DNA of 64,000 nucleotides, from NCBI RefSeq assembly GCF_035688975.1, contig NZ_DASSMH010000090.1, positions 1-64,000 on the forward strand. Reading direction: 5' to 3'. Positions 17,344 through 24,909 of the stretch are shown piece by piece (positions within the stretch are counted from its first letter, which is position 1; every line of letters begins with the position of its first letter). The DNA is from CALMNV01 sp035688975. Lineage in GTDB: Bacteria > Actinomycetota > Actinomycetes > Actinomycetales > Dermatophilaceae. The translations under genes and the position numbers were made by a program. The notes below the pieces were generated by a model that was not told the DNA's origin, did not search any database, and saw nothing but the letters and a program-made list of their open reading frames with translations.

Positions 17344-17381
17344 CGTCCCTGAGCGTCGTCCCTGAGCGTCGTCCCTGAGCG
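17344..17381. repeat. 15-bp tandem repeat, about 2.5 copies
   Basis: The unit GTCGTCCCTGAGCGT is repeated with a 15-base period between the stand-alone receiver stop and the convergent DsbA-like gene. It could be slippage debris from the missing 3' part of the receiver gene. Confidence 0.7.
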
Positions 17382-17387
17382 CAACCG

Positions 17388-18074
17388 CTAGCCGGCCACC
17401 GTCGCCACGGAGCGCAGCAGGCCGAGGTACTCCTCGACGGACTGGATCCCAGACAGCGAGGGCCCTCCGTCGGCGACGACGTGAGGGACGGTGGTCACGC
17501 CGAGCGAACGGGCGGCCTCCTCGTCGGCGCGCACCTCCGCGGCATACGAGTCGTCGGCGAGGACCGAGGCGACCCGGCGCTCGTCGAGCCCCGCCTCGGC
17601 CGAGATGCGCTGGAGGACCTCCGGGTCGTCGAGGGCGAGGCCCTCGCCGAAGTGGGCCGAGAAGAACCGTTCGACAGTCGCCGACTGCAGCGCCGGGCCG
17701 CCCATCTCAAGGGCGAGCGCGACGAGTCGGTGGGCGTTGAAGGTGTTGGCGCGCACCGCATGCTCCCAGTCGAAGCGGATCCGGTCGTCCACCGCCGCCT
17801 CGCTGACCCGGACGGTCATCATGTGGCCGACGTGCCGGTCACCCTGGCCGTGCTTGCGGCTGAGGTACTCGGTGACCCCCATCCGCTCGCCCACCGGGGC
17901 GTCGGGGTCCACCTCGTAGGCGCGGAAGCGCACGGTGACCTCGTGGGGCCGCTCGAAAGCATGGATGGCGGCCTCGATGCGCCGCTTGGCGATGTAGCCC
18001 CACGGCGACACGAGATCGCTCCAGACGTCGAGCCGGATCGGGTGGGCGGCGTCCGCGGCCGGTTGGTTCGTCAC
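17388..18074 (-). CDS. DsbA/FrnE-family thioredoxin-fold protein without catalytic cysteines
   Basis: 228 residues matching the FrnE branch of the DsbA family: N-terminal beta strand DVWSDLVSPWGYIAKRR, a helical insert (about 60-165) and a C-terminal thioredoxin half ending GVTTVPHVVADGG with the cis-proline. In FrnE proteins the first motif normally reads CPWC; here it is S23-P-W-G26, so both active-site cysteines are gone and disulfide exchange at this site is not expected. It may be a chaperone-like or glutathione-binding relative, or may act as an isomerase. GTG start at 18074. There is no signal peptide, so it is cytoplasmic. Confidence 0.82.
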   Translation of the reverse strand: MTNQPAADAAHPIRLDVWSDLVSPWGYIAKRRIEAAIHAFERPHEVTVRFRAYEVDPDAPVGERMGVTEYLSRKHGQGDRHVGHMMTVRVSEAAVDDRIRFDWEHAVRANTFNAHRLVALALEMGGPALQSATVERFFSAHFGEGLALDDPEVLQRISAEAGLDERRVASVLADDSYAAEVRADEEAARSLGVTTVPHVVADGGPSLSGIQSVEEYLGLLRSVATVAG

Positions 18075-18106
18075 GGGGTCAGTCTCTTTCAGTGCCGCTC
18101 AGACAG

Positions 18107-18140
18107 CAACATGGCCCCCACCGAGGTGGGAGCCATGTTG
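18107..18140 (-). terminator. Hairpin terminator after the NlpC/P60 gene
   Basis: Arms 18107-18122 and 18125-18140 pair over 16 bases with one G-U; they lie 21 bases past the NlpC/P60 stop at 18162. The T-run is short, as is common in high-G+C genomes. It could also stop transcripts from the other side. Confidence 0.7.
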
Positions 18141-18161
18141 GGACACATCAGGGCGGACCGA

Positions 18162-18998
18162 TCAGAAGCGGCCGTATCCGGACGGTGTCGTCCAGATCGA
18201 GTGGTTGCCCACGGTGGTGCCCGGCCGCTGGGCGTCGAGCAGACGCCCGGGGCTGACGTAGATCCCCACGTGGTATGCCGGGTAGCCGAAGAAGACGAGG
18301 TCACCGGGCTGCGGGTTGGAGACCCGGCGCGCGGCCGCCTGCTGCGCCGACGCGGTGCGCGGGATCGAGATGCCGGCCCGGCGATAGACCCACGACGTGA
18401 AGCCGGAGCAGTCGAAGCCGCTCGGGGTCGTCCCGCCCCACACGTAGGGCACTCCGCTCATGGACTGGGCGATCCCGACGATGCCGGACGCCGAGGGAGC
18501 AGGCGCGGGGGCCGAGTAGGTGTTGCGCGTGGACTTCACGGCCGACGTCACGGGGACCGCGGTGCGGGTCGTCGAGCGGGACGTCGTGGTGCCCTGCTGG
18601 CGGCGGCTGGCGTTCGCCTGCTGCGCCGCGGCGCGCTCCTGGGCGGCGCGCTGCTCGGCGGCGCGGCGGGCCTCGGCCGCGGCCCTCGCCTTGGCCGCGG
18701 CCTCGGCGCGGCGCTTCGCCTCGGCGGCGCGCTGCTCCTTGAGGATCACGTCCTCGATGACCCGGGGGGCGAGGGGCTTGGCCGCGGGGGCCTCGGCGGC
18801 GGCCGTCTCGGCCACGACGCGGGAGCCCTCGGCTGCGCCGGCCGGCGCCGCGAGCCCGGCGACGAGGCCGCCGGATGCGGCGAGGAGCGCGGCGCCCTTG
18901 ACGGCGGGCTGAGCGGTGGCCTTGGCGATGAGCGTCAGCTCGGCGAGGGGGTTGTACCGACCGGGGGCGCGGTGGCGACCGGGAGCGTTCTGGGGCAC
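18162..18998 (-). CDS. NlpC/P60 peptidoglycan endopeptidase under riboswitch control
   Basis: 278 residues. A hydrophobic stretch (about 35-56, ending APAGAA) is an export signal or anchor, followed by a charged Ala/Glu/Arg coiled-coil region (about 80-130), a Ser/Thr/Pro linker and a C-terminal NlpC/P60 domain with C197 (FDCSGF) and H243 (YHVGIYV). Such enzymes cleave peptide stems in peptidoglycan, often for daughter-cell separation or growth. GTG 18998 is chosen over an upstream TTG at 19013 because GGAGAGG is correctly spaced ahead of it and lies right after the 3' end of a c-di-AMP riboswitch. The riboswitch should turn it off at high c-di-AMP. Confidence 0.88.
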   Translation of the reverse strand: MPQNAPGRHRAPGRYNPLAELTLIAKATAQPAVKGAALLAASGGLVAGLAAPAGAAEGSRVVAETAAAEAPAAKPLAPRVIEDVILKEQRAAEAKRRAEAAAKARAAAEARRAAEQRAAQERAAAQQANASRRQQGTTTSRSTTRTAVPVTSAVKSTRNTYSAPAPAPSASGIVGIAQSMSGVPYVWGGTTPSGFDCSGFTSWVYRRAGISIPRTASAQQAAARRVSNPQPGDLVFFGYPAYHVGIYVSPGRLLDAQRPGTTVGNHSIWTTPSGYGRF

Positions 18999-19012
18999 GG
19001 GTGACCTCTCCA

Positions 19013-19195
19013 ACGCCTACGAGGTGAGCTGTCGGGTTCGGGCTGGAGATGCGTGCCCGGCCTTCGCTCGGACCCGAAGGTCCGTGGAGGGCTTCACCCC
19101 GAGGGCATCGTGCGATACCCGGAGAGAGTGGGTCCCCCGCTCCTGCCGTTGCGGTTCGTTCCCGGCCGCGAGTCGGTGGCAGGACTAGGCGATGT
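19013..19195 (-). ncRNA. ydaO-yuaA (c-di-AMP) riboswitch
   Basis: Read on the minus strand, the leader contains the hallmarks of this class in order: ATCGCCTAGTCCTGCC near 19180-19195, GCGGGGGACCCA near 19130-19142, GGGGTGAAGCC near 19092-19103, and the near-invariant 3' end AACCCGACAGC followed by CACCTCGTAGGC (19014-19040). In actinobacteria this riboswitch precedes NlpC/P60 and Rpf-type cell-wall hydrolases, exactly as here. The 3' end abuts the ribosome site of the NlpC gene. Assigned by eye from consensus features, without a covariance search. Confidence 0.85.
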
Positions 19196-19405
19196 CCGAC
19201 CCGTGGCACCTGCCCGATGGAGGCAAGCCCGCTCACCGTATCGAACCGCTCGCCCAATGTCACATTGGGGTCACGGCTAGACCAAGAAACCGTCAGTAAA
19301 TCGGGACACGCACGACGTGCGCGGCCGCCTGGGCCGACGAGAAACCCCACCATTTCCGCCGAAACGGCACGACGCCTGCACGGCTGGCGCGCCGCCGTAT
19401 GCCGT
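19196..19405 (-). promoter_or_regulatory. Promoter region of the riboswitch transcript, with CCCAATG dyad
   Basis: This spacer sits upstream of the riboswitch and downstream of the ideR stop. It contains a perfect inverted repeat, CCCAATG (19253-19259) and CATTGGG (19263-19269), three bases apart. On the minus strand TGACAT and TACGGT are 16 bases apart and could be -35 and -10 boxes, overlapping the dyad. No ORF or RNA is evident in the rest. Confidence 0.35.
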
Positions 19406-20107
19406 TCAGGTGTGGGACACCTCACAGAAGACGTGGACGGCGATGTCCCACGGCAACGACACGCCGGTCGCGCGGTCGGCCCCCTCCCGGACGGCGATCA
19501 CCCGCCCGTCCTCGCGCACGACCTCGATCCGGGACCCGGGGACCACGCCGGCCGAGGTGAGCAGCGCGAGCGCCTCGGGCTCGACCTGGACCGGCTCGCC
19601 GATCCGGCGGACGGTGACCGGCGAGGGCTCCTCCCCCGCCACCTGGACCAGCGTGACCAGGCCCCCGCGGAAGTCCTCGCCACCTTCGGCGCCGAGCTCG
19701 TCGAGGCCGGGGATCGGGTTGCCGTAGGGCGACTCCTTGCTGTCCTTGAGCAGAGCGAGGATCTTGCGTTCGACCTGCTCGGACATGACGTGCTCCCACC
19801 GGCAGGCCTCGTCGTGCGCGTACTCCCACTCGAGACCGATGACGTCGACGAGCAGCCGCTCCGCGAGGCGGTGCTTGCGCATGACCCGGGTGGCCACGAG
19901 CCGGCCGTGGTCGGACAGCTCGAGGTGCCGGTCGCCACTGACGGCCACCAGGCCATCGCGCTCCATCCGCGCCACGGTCTGCGAGACGGTGGGCCCGGAG
20001 TGACCGAGCCGCTCGGCGATGCGCGCCCGCAGGGGCACGATGCCCTCCTCCTCGAGCTCGAAGATCGTGCGCAGGTACATCTCCGTGGTGTCGATCAGGT
20101 CCGTCAC
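19406..20107 (-). CDS. ideR: Iron-dependent repressor, DtxR/IdeR family
   Basis: 233 residues in the three-domain layout of DtxR/IdeR. The winged helix-turn-helix (1-65, with HSGPTVSQTVARMERDG as recognition region) is followed by the metal-binding dimerisation domain (about 66-145, with HDEACRWEHVMSE) and an SH3-like C-terminal domain (about 155-230). With Fe(II) bound it represses iron uptake genes. The full-length C-terminal domain favours IdeR/DtxR over the shorter MntR. It is a single gene with an unusual repeat array directly upstream, between its start and pdxH. Confidence 0.88.
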   Translation of the reverse strand: MTDLIDTTEMYLRTIFELEEEGIVPLRARIAERLGHSGPTVSQTVARMERDGLVAVSGDRHLELSDHGRLVATRVMRKHRLAERLLVDVIGLEWEYAHDEACRWEHVMSEQVERKILALLKDSKESPYGNPIPGLDELGAEGGEDFRGGLVTLVQVAGEEPSPVTVRRIGEPVQVEPEALALLTSAGVVPGSRIEVVREDGRVIAVREGADRATGVSLPWDIAVHVFCEVSHT

Positions 20108-20161
20108 ATGGTCAGCCTCTCATCCTCGCGCCATCCCTACCCCCACCCAACCCCAACCCCC

Positions 20162-20305
20162 TCGAGTGGCCACTTGTGCACACCCCCGGCCCGCACCGAA
20201 CTGGCCACTCGAAGCAAACCCCGGGTCCGGCACCCCACCACCCCACCCCCATCCCGTCGAGTGGCCACTTCCGCACACCCGGCCCGCACCGAACTGGCCA
20301 CTCGA
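20162..20305. repeat. AGTGGCCACT repeat cluster A (four units)
   Basis: Two TCGAGTGGCCACTT units (20162, 20257) alternate with two GAACTGGCCACTCGA units (20198, 20291), each pair forming an inverted repeat with 11-base arms. The same units recur at 34958-35096 and 37844-37968. This cluster lies 55-198 bases upstream of the ideR start. Confidence 0.85.
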
Positions 20306-20469
20306 CTTTGCGTTCCCGGCGGCGGCGGAAACCTCTTGCCTCCGGCGTGGGTGGCGACGTATTTTCGGGTGACTAGACACGGAAGGAGGTGGTCCGAGAA
20401 GTGATTTCTTCCGGAACGTGTGAGGTGGCCGCGCGATAGTCGCGCCTCCCTCCTCCACACCAGGAACGA
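20306..20469 (+). other. Unassigned spacer with strong ribosome site, mini-ORF and hairpin
   Basis: On the plus strand GGAAGGAGGTGG (20381-20392) is an unusually strong Shine-Dalgarno sequence, but no long ORF follows. A GTG at 20401 opens 12 codons (ending TCEVAAR) and stops at 20439. A hairpin GCGCGA-TAG-TCGCGC (20431-20445) overlaps the stop. The segment 20377-20421 can also fold through ACACG and CGTGT. I do not recognise it; it may be a leader peptide, a small RNA or a vestige. It runs toward pdxH on the opposite strand. Confidence 0.3.
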
Positions 20470-20505
20470 AACGGGGCAGTCCGGCATCGGCCGGGCTGCC
20501 CTGTT
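20470..20505 (-). terminator. Hairpin terminator after pdxH
   Basis: Arms 20470-20485 and 20490-20505 pair over 16 bases with two G-U pairs and a four-base loop, 8 bases past the pdxH stop. It also faces the plus-strand mini-ORF spacer, so it may act in both directions. Confidence 0.75.
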
Positions 20506-20512
20506 CCCGTCC

Positions 20513-21193
20513 TCAGGGCTGTCGTCGGCTGCGGATCCACGCCTGCGCGGTGCCGAGGTCGCCCTCCCCCGACCTCGTGAACACGATGCGGTCATGCAGC
20601 CGGTTGGCCCGGCCGGCCCAGAACTCGACCTCGTCGCACACGATCCGCCAGCCGCCCCAGAAGTCCGGCACCGGCACGTCGTGGGCGAGGCCCCGGTCCG
20701 GGAAGCGGGCGAGGGCCTCCTGCCACCTGGCCTCTATCTCGGCCCGGTCCCGGGCCGGACGCGACTGCTCCGACGCCCAGGCCGAGAGCCGCGAGCCGTA
20801 GGGCCGGGTGCTGAAGTAGGCCTCCACCTCGTCCCGGCCCAGCAGCTCGGCGACGCCCCGGAAGCGGACCGCACGGTAGAGCGCCGGCCAGCCGAGGCTG
20901 GCGGCGACCCGGGGATTGCCCCGCAGCTCCAGGCTCTTGGCCGACTCGAGGTTGGTGACGAACCCGGGGCCGCGCTCGTCGAAGAACCGCATCAGCACCG
21001 TGCGCACGTTCGGAGCACCGTGGGCGTCGACGGTCGCGACGCTGAGGGCGGTCGGCTCCGGCACGTCACTGCCCGTCGCCGCGCAGGCGAGGGCGTCGTC
21101 GAGCCAAGCGCGCGCCTGGAGGAAGGGCGAGGGCAGGACGTCGGCCTCGAGCAGCCCGTCGCCCACGTAGTCGGTCCTGGAGATGCGGTTCAC
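20513..21193 (-). CDS. pdxH: Pyridoxamine/pyridoxine 5'-phosphate oxidase
   Basis: 226 residues, full length for the FMN-dependent split-barrel family. Conserved parts include NVRTVLMRFFDERGPGFVTN, then SRPARDRAEIEARW and the terminal FWAGRANRLHDRIVF, where RLHDR binds substrate phosphate. It oxidises pyridoxamine or pyridoxine phosphate to pyridoxal phosphate, the cofactor of SerC encoded 4 kb away. ATG at 21193. Single gene, with terminator downstream. Confidence 0.93.
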   Translation of the reverse strand: MNRISRTDYVGDGLLEADVLPSPFLQARAWLDDALACAATGSDVPEPTALSVATVDAHGAPNVRTVLMRFFDERGPGFVTNLESAKSLELRGNPRVAASLGWPALYRAVRFRGVAELLGRDEVEAYFSTRPYGSRLSAWASEQSRPARDRAEIEARWQEALARFPDRGLAHDVPVPDFWGGWRIVCDEVEFWAGRANRLHDRIVFTRSGEGDLGTAQAWIRSRRQP

Positions 21194-21310
21194 GAGCCCA
21201 GCCTAGGTTCGTGGGCGCCGCCGCCCCGGATGGCGTCGGGCTAGGGTGGGTGCGACGTCGACGCTGGCCGCCGTGGCGCCCGGCCAGCACCGTGGAACCG
21301 AGGAGCGCAC

Positions 21311-21715
21311 ATGGCAGGCAGGGCGAAGGCCATCGGCACGGTCATCAAGCTCGGCACGAAGTACGGCCCGCAGGTGTGGGTGGCGACCAAGGCGCTGCGG
21401 GAGCCGGCGAAGGAGGCCGCGCGCAAGGTCATGGCGAGCGAACGGGCGCGCAAGCAGGCGCACGACCACGCCTCGTCCCTCTCGGACGGCAGCATCCTCA
21501 AGGTCTACTCAGGCGACCAGTCCCTCTGGCTGGTCTTCAGCGGCGACACCGCCGTGACGGTCTATCCCGCGATCGACGTCCCCTTGTCGACGTTGCTGCG
21601 GGGAGCCGACCTGACCAAGCGCATCCGTCCCGGCCAGCCCATCGCCGCCAAGGACCGGGTCCGCGATGCCGCCACCTCCGCCCTGCGCCGCGGCGGCCCC
21701 GGCTCGATCAACTGA
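21311..21715 (+). CDS. Conserved hypothetical protein
   Basis: 134 residues, basic and soluble. Residues 1-50 are a lysine/arginine-rich amphipathic segment (KLGTKYGPQVWVATKALREPAKEA, quoted in part) that may form a helix or touch membranes, and the middle (56-100) looks like a small beta domain with VYSGDQSLWLVFSGD. I do not recognise a family, though similar lone proteins occur in related actinobacteria. ATG 21311 is preceded by GAGGAGC. It is divergent from pdxH and convergent with the pentapeptide gene. Confidence 0.7.
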   Translation: MAGRAKAIGTVIKLGTKYGPQVWVATKALREPAKEAARKVMASERARKQAHDHASSLSDGSILKVYSGDQSLWLVFSGDTAVTVYPAIDVPLSTLLRGADLTKRIRPGQPIAAKDRVRDAATSALRRGGPGSIN

Positions 21716-21779
21716 GCTGCGGGGCGTGCGCCGGGCCGCGTGGCCGGCACGGCCGACGGAAGACGGCGACCGAGCCGGC

Positions 21780-22406
21780 TCAGTCGGCGACGGAGATGCC
21801 GAGCTCGAGGGCCAGCTCCTCGGCCAGGCCGAGCAGCTGCCCCCGGCCCAGCGTCGCCCCCCGGAGCGCCGCCAGGCCCTGGGGGGCGCACAGCTCGGCG
21901 CCCGATAGGTCGACACCGGCATACCGGCCCCGGCCGAACTCCGGCGCCACGAGCCGGCAGCCCTCGAAGGTCACCCGCTCCAGGGTGGCCTCCTGGGCGT
22001 CCAGCTCGGTGATGACGCAGTCGAGGAAGCTGACGTCGCGAAGCGTGGCACCGCGAAGGTTGAGCCAGTCAACCTTGCCTCCTCGCACCGTCACCCCCCG
22101 CCAGCTGGACCCCCACGCGCTCACCGCTGCCAGACGGCTGTCCTCGATGCGCGTCTCGACGAGCGTGGCCTGCGCCAGCGAGACCCCGACGCCGTGGACG
22201 CGGTCCCAGCCGCATTCGGACCAGCGTGACCCGTCGAGCGCTGCCCCGTCGAGGGCGCAGCCGACCAGGCTGCACTCGAGGAAGGCCAGCCCCTCGGCGT
22301 GGGCGCCCGTGAAGTCCGTGCCCTCGAAGTGGTAGCCGTCGAGGTCCAGGTCTCGCCCCTCGAACGCACCCGCGGGAAAGGGGCGCTGGTCTGCAGGCGA
22401 CGGCAT
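21780..22406 (-). CDS. Pentapeptide-repeat protein
   Basis: 208 residues. From about 27 onward the sequence follows the A(D/N)LXX-like five-residue register of a right-handed quadrilateral beta helix (FEGTDFTGAHAEGLAF, CALDGAALDGS, LRGATLRDVSF). Family members range from DNA mimics that protect gyrase (Qnr, MfpA) to proteins of unknown role. This one has about 25-28 coils of repeat and no membrane segment; it ends in a short helical tail. The start ATG 22406 precedes the first repeat; the longer upstream frame lies antisense to citrate synthase and is not real. Confidence 0.8.
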   Translation of the reverse strand: MPSPADQRPFPAGAFEGRDLDLDGYHFEGTDFTGAHAEGLAFLECSLVGCALDGAALDGSRWSECGWDRVHGVGVSLAQATLVETRIEDSRLAAVSAWGSSWRGVTVRGGKVDWLNLRGATLRDVSFLDCVITELDAQEATLERVTFEGCRLVAPEFGRGRYAGVDLSGAELCAPQGLAALRGATLGRGQLLGLAEELALELGISVAD

Positions 22407-22502
22407 ACGGTGAGTCTTGCAGCCAGCCGGACACGCAGGTGCGACCCCGCCGCCCGCTGGCCCAGACCGCGGTGGACGCCACCGCCGAGACGGAGGACGC
22501 CC

Positions 22503-23624
22503 ATGACCACGACCTCGCCTGACCCTGACTTCAAGCCCGGCCTCGAGGGCGTCATCGCCTTCGAGTCGACGATCGCCGAGCCCGACAAGGAGGGTGGTGC
22601 GCTGCGCTACCGCGGCGTCGACATCGAGGACCTCGTCGGCCACGTCTCGTTCGGGCACGTCTGGGGCCTGCTCGTCGACAACCGGTTCGCCCCCGGCCTG
22701 CCGCCGGCCGAGCCCTACCCGCTGCCGGTCCACTCCGGTGACGTGCGGGTCGACGTCCAGTCCGCGCTCGCCATGCTCGCCCCGGCGTGGGGGCTCAAGC
22801 CCACCCTTGACATCGAGCCGGCGGAAGTGCGCGACAACCTCGCCCGGGCCGCAGTCATGGCGCTGTCCTTCGTCGGGCAGTCGGCGCGCGGCCTCGACAA
22901 GCCGATGGTGCCGCAGGCGGAGGTCGACAAGGCCAGGACGATCACCGAGCGCTTCATGATCCGGTGGCGCGGGGAGCCCGACCCACGGCACGTCGAGGCC
23001 GTCGACGCCTACTGGGTCTCGGCCGCCGAGCACGGCATGAACGCCTCGACCTTCACCGCCCGGGTCATCACCTCGACCGGGGCGGACGTGGCCGCGGCGC
23101 TCTCCGGGGCGGTCGGGGCGATGTCGGGGCCGCTCCACGGCGGCGCCCCCTCGCGGGTGCTGCACATGCTCGACGGGGTGGAGCAGACGGGGGACGCGAC
23201 GGCATACGTCCGTCGGGTGCTCGACGAAGGCGGCCGGCTCATGGGCTTCGGGCACCGCGTCTACCGCGCGGAGGACCCGCGCGCGAGGGTCCTGCGCGCG
23301 GCCTGCCAGCGGCTCGGCGCGCCGCGCTTCGAGGCCGCCGCGGCGCTGGAGAAGGCCGCCCTCGAGGAGCTGCACGCCCGGCGCCCCGACCGCGTGCTCG
23401 CCACCAACGTCGAGTTCTGGGCGGCGGTCATCCTCGACTTCGCCGAGGTGCCCCCCTCGATGTTCACCCCGATGTTCACGTGCGCGCGCACCGCCGGCTG
23501 GTCGGCGCACATCCTCGAGCAGAAGCTCACCGGGCGGCTCATCCGCCCGTCGTCGCGCTACGTCGGCCCGGGGCCGCGCCGTCCGGAGGACGTCGACGGC
23601 TGGAGCCCCGAGATCGCGTCCTGA
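22503..23624 (+). CDS. citA: Citrate synthase 2
   Basis: 373 residues. Active-site histidines are present at H212 (GPLHGGAP) and H251 (GFGHRVY), with H177 in AEHGMNAST. The third catalytic position, usually aspartate, appears as E304 in TNVEFWAAV, as I recall for the mycobacterial CitA class of the same length. It condenses oxaloacetate with acetyl-CoA. ATG 22503 starts the conserved region; an upstream frame overlaps the pentapeptide gene. Whether it is the main citrate synthase or a methylcitrate/secondary one cannot be told here. Confidence 0.88.
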   Translation: MTTTSPDPDFKPGLEGVIAFESTIAEPDKEGGALRYRGVDIEDLVGHVSFGHVWGLLVDNRFAPGLPPAEPYPLPVHSGDVRVDVQSALAMLAPAWGLKPTLDIEPAEVRDNLARAAVMALSFVGQSARGLDKPMVPQAEVDKARTITERFMIRWRGEPDPRHVEAVDAYWVSAAEHGMNASTFTARVITSTGADVAAALSGAVGAMSGPLHGGAPSRVLHMLDGVEQTGDATAYVRRVLDEGGRLMGFGHRVYRAEDPRARVLRAACQRLGAPRFEAAAALEKAALEELHARRPDRVLATNVEFWAAVILDFAEVPPSMFTPMFTCARTAGWSAHILEQKLTGRLIRPSSRYVGPGPRRPEDVDGWSPEIAS

Positions 23625-23627
23625 CAC

Positions 23628-23675
23628 CGACGGGCGCGCGGGCGCGGCACGCGACGGGCGCGCGGGCGCGGCACG
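23628..23675. repeat. 24-bp direct repeat, two perfect copies
   Basis: The unit beginning CGACGGGCGCGCGGG occupies 23628-23651 and again 23652-23675, four bases after the citrate synthase stop. No hairpin-plus-T terminator is obvious, though the G+C-rich run could impede polymerase. Confidence 0.8.
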
Positions 23676-23794
23676 CGCGCACCGTATCGGCACCGGCTCA
23701 TCCTGCGGGATAGCGGCGTGCCGACAAGGTGCGCGCGTGTGCGGTTGTCCACAGGGGCCAGGCGGGCGGGAGGCCGTTCCGGCGACGATGGGTC

Positions 23795-24673
23795 ATGGAC
23801 ATCCGCAGCTGGGCGCGCGGTGACGTCTTCTCCACGGCCGAGGCGCGGGCCGCGGGCATCGACCCCGGGCTGTTGCGCCGCATGGTCGCGCGCCGAGAGC
23901 TGCACCCCCTCGACCGCGGCTGGTATGCCGTGCGCCCACCGGTCGACGACCGTGACCACCACCTGCTGCGCACCGAGGCCCTGCGGCGCCAGTTCGCAGG
24001 ACGGGCCGTGCCGAGCCACCACTCGGCGCTCGCTCTGCTGGGCTCCGCGCTCCTGCGGCCGGACCTGGCGACGGTCCACCTCACTCGGTTGGGCGATCGG
24101 CTCTCGCGGCGTCGGCCCGGCCTGGCGCTGCACCAGGCAGTGCCCGGCCTTCCGATCGGTCCGACCGTGCCCCTCGCCGAAGCCATCGTCCAGAGCGGAA
24201 TGGCCAACTCGCCGCTCGATGCGCTCGTCGCCGCCGACGACGCCCTACACCGGGGACTGCTCCAGCCCCACGACCTCACCCGCGCGACCGCCCGCTTCGC
24301 GACCCACGAGTCGATCGGGCCGGTGCGCCAGATCCTCACGGAGGCAGACGCCCGGATCGAGTCGCCGGGCGAGTCGCTCCTCGGCCACGCGCTGCGGCGT
24401 CTGGGATACCGGCTGGTGCCGCAGTTCACGGTGACCGTGGACGGGACGGCCTACCGGGCCGACTTCGGCATCGTGGGGACCCGCGTGCTCGCTGAGTTCG
24501 ACGGCGAGGTGAAGTACGCGGACAGGCGGGCGCTGTTCGCGGAGAAGCGGCGCGAGGACGCCATCAGGGGCCGCGGCTGGGGCTTCGCCCGGTTCGTGTG
24601 GGCCGAGCTGCACCGGCTGGACCTCATCGACCGGCGGGTCAAGGAGGCGATCCGACTGACCCGGTGCACCTGA
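23795..24673 (+). CDS. AbiEi-like winged-helix protein with C-terminal DUF559 nuclease-like domain
   Basis: 292 residues. The first 60 (FSTAEARAAGIDPGLLRRMVARRELHPLDRGWY) match the winged helix of AbiEi-family antitoxins, and residues about 190-290 match the DUF559/VSR-like endonuclease fold, with FGIVGTRVLAEFDGEVKY and EKRREDAIRGRGW supplying acidic, Glu/Lys and basic positions. Proteins of this design are numerous in actinobacterial genomes and usually lack a partner toxin; none lies beside it here. A role in defence or DNA repair is inference. ATG 23795 marks the start of the helix domain. Confidence 0.7.
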   Translation: MDIRSWARGDVFSTAEARAAGIDPGLLRRMVARRELHPLDRGWYAVRPPVDDRDHHLLRTEALRRQFAGRAVPSHHSALALLGSALLRPDLATVHLTRLGDRLSRRRPGLALHQAVPGLPIGPTVPLAEAIVQSGMANSPLDALVAADDALHRGLLQPHDLTRATARFATHESIGPVRQILTEADARIESPGESLLGHALRRLGYRLVPQFTVTVDGTAYRADFGIVGTRVLAEFDGEVKYADRRALFAEKRREDAIRGRGWGFARFVWAELHRLDLIDRRVKEAIRLTRCT

Positions 24674-24909
24674 GGGCGGCCTGGGCGGCATACGGGAGCA
24701 TCTCGGCCGCACGCGAGCACCTGCCGGGCACGGGAGCACGCTGCAGTATGCCGTCGTGCGACGAAGATGCGCGCGTGGGCGGCGGCCAGCGCCGTCCACC
24801 ACCCGAGCCCTCGTGTCCGGGACGTGGACGGTGGGGTTCAATGGGTCGCGGTGACCAACGTCGCCACCTCTCCGACCGCCCGCCACGCGCACCCCGAGGT
24901 GAACCACTC
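24674..24909. other. Spacer before serC
   Basis: 236 bases without a convincing gene. It holds two CGGCATAC octamers in opposite orientation (24686 and 24746), and presumably the serC promoter. Nothing else recognised. Confidence 0.4.
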
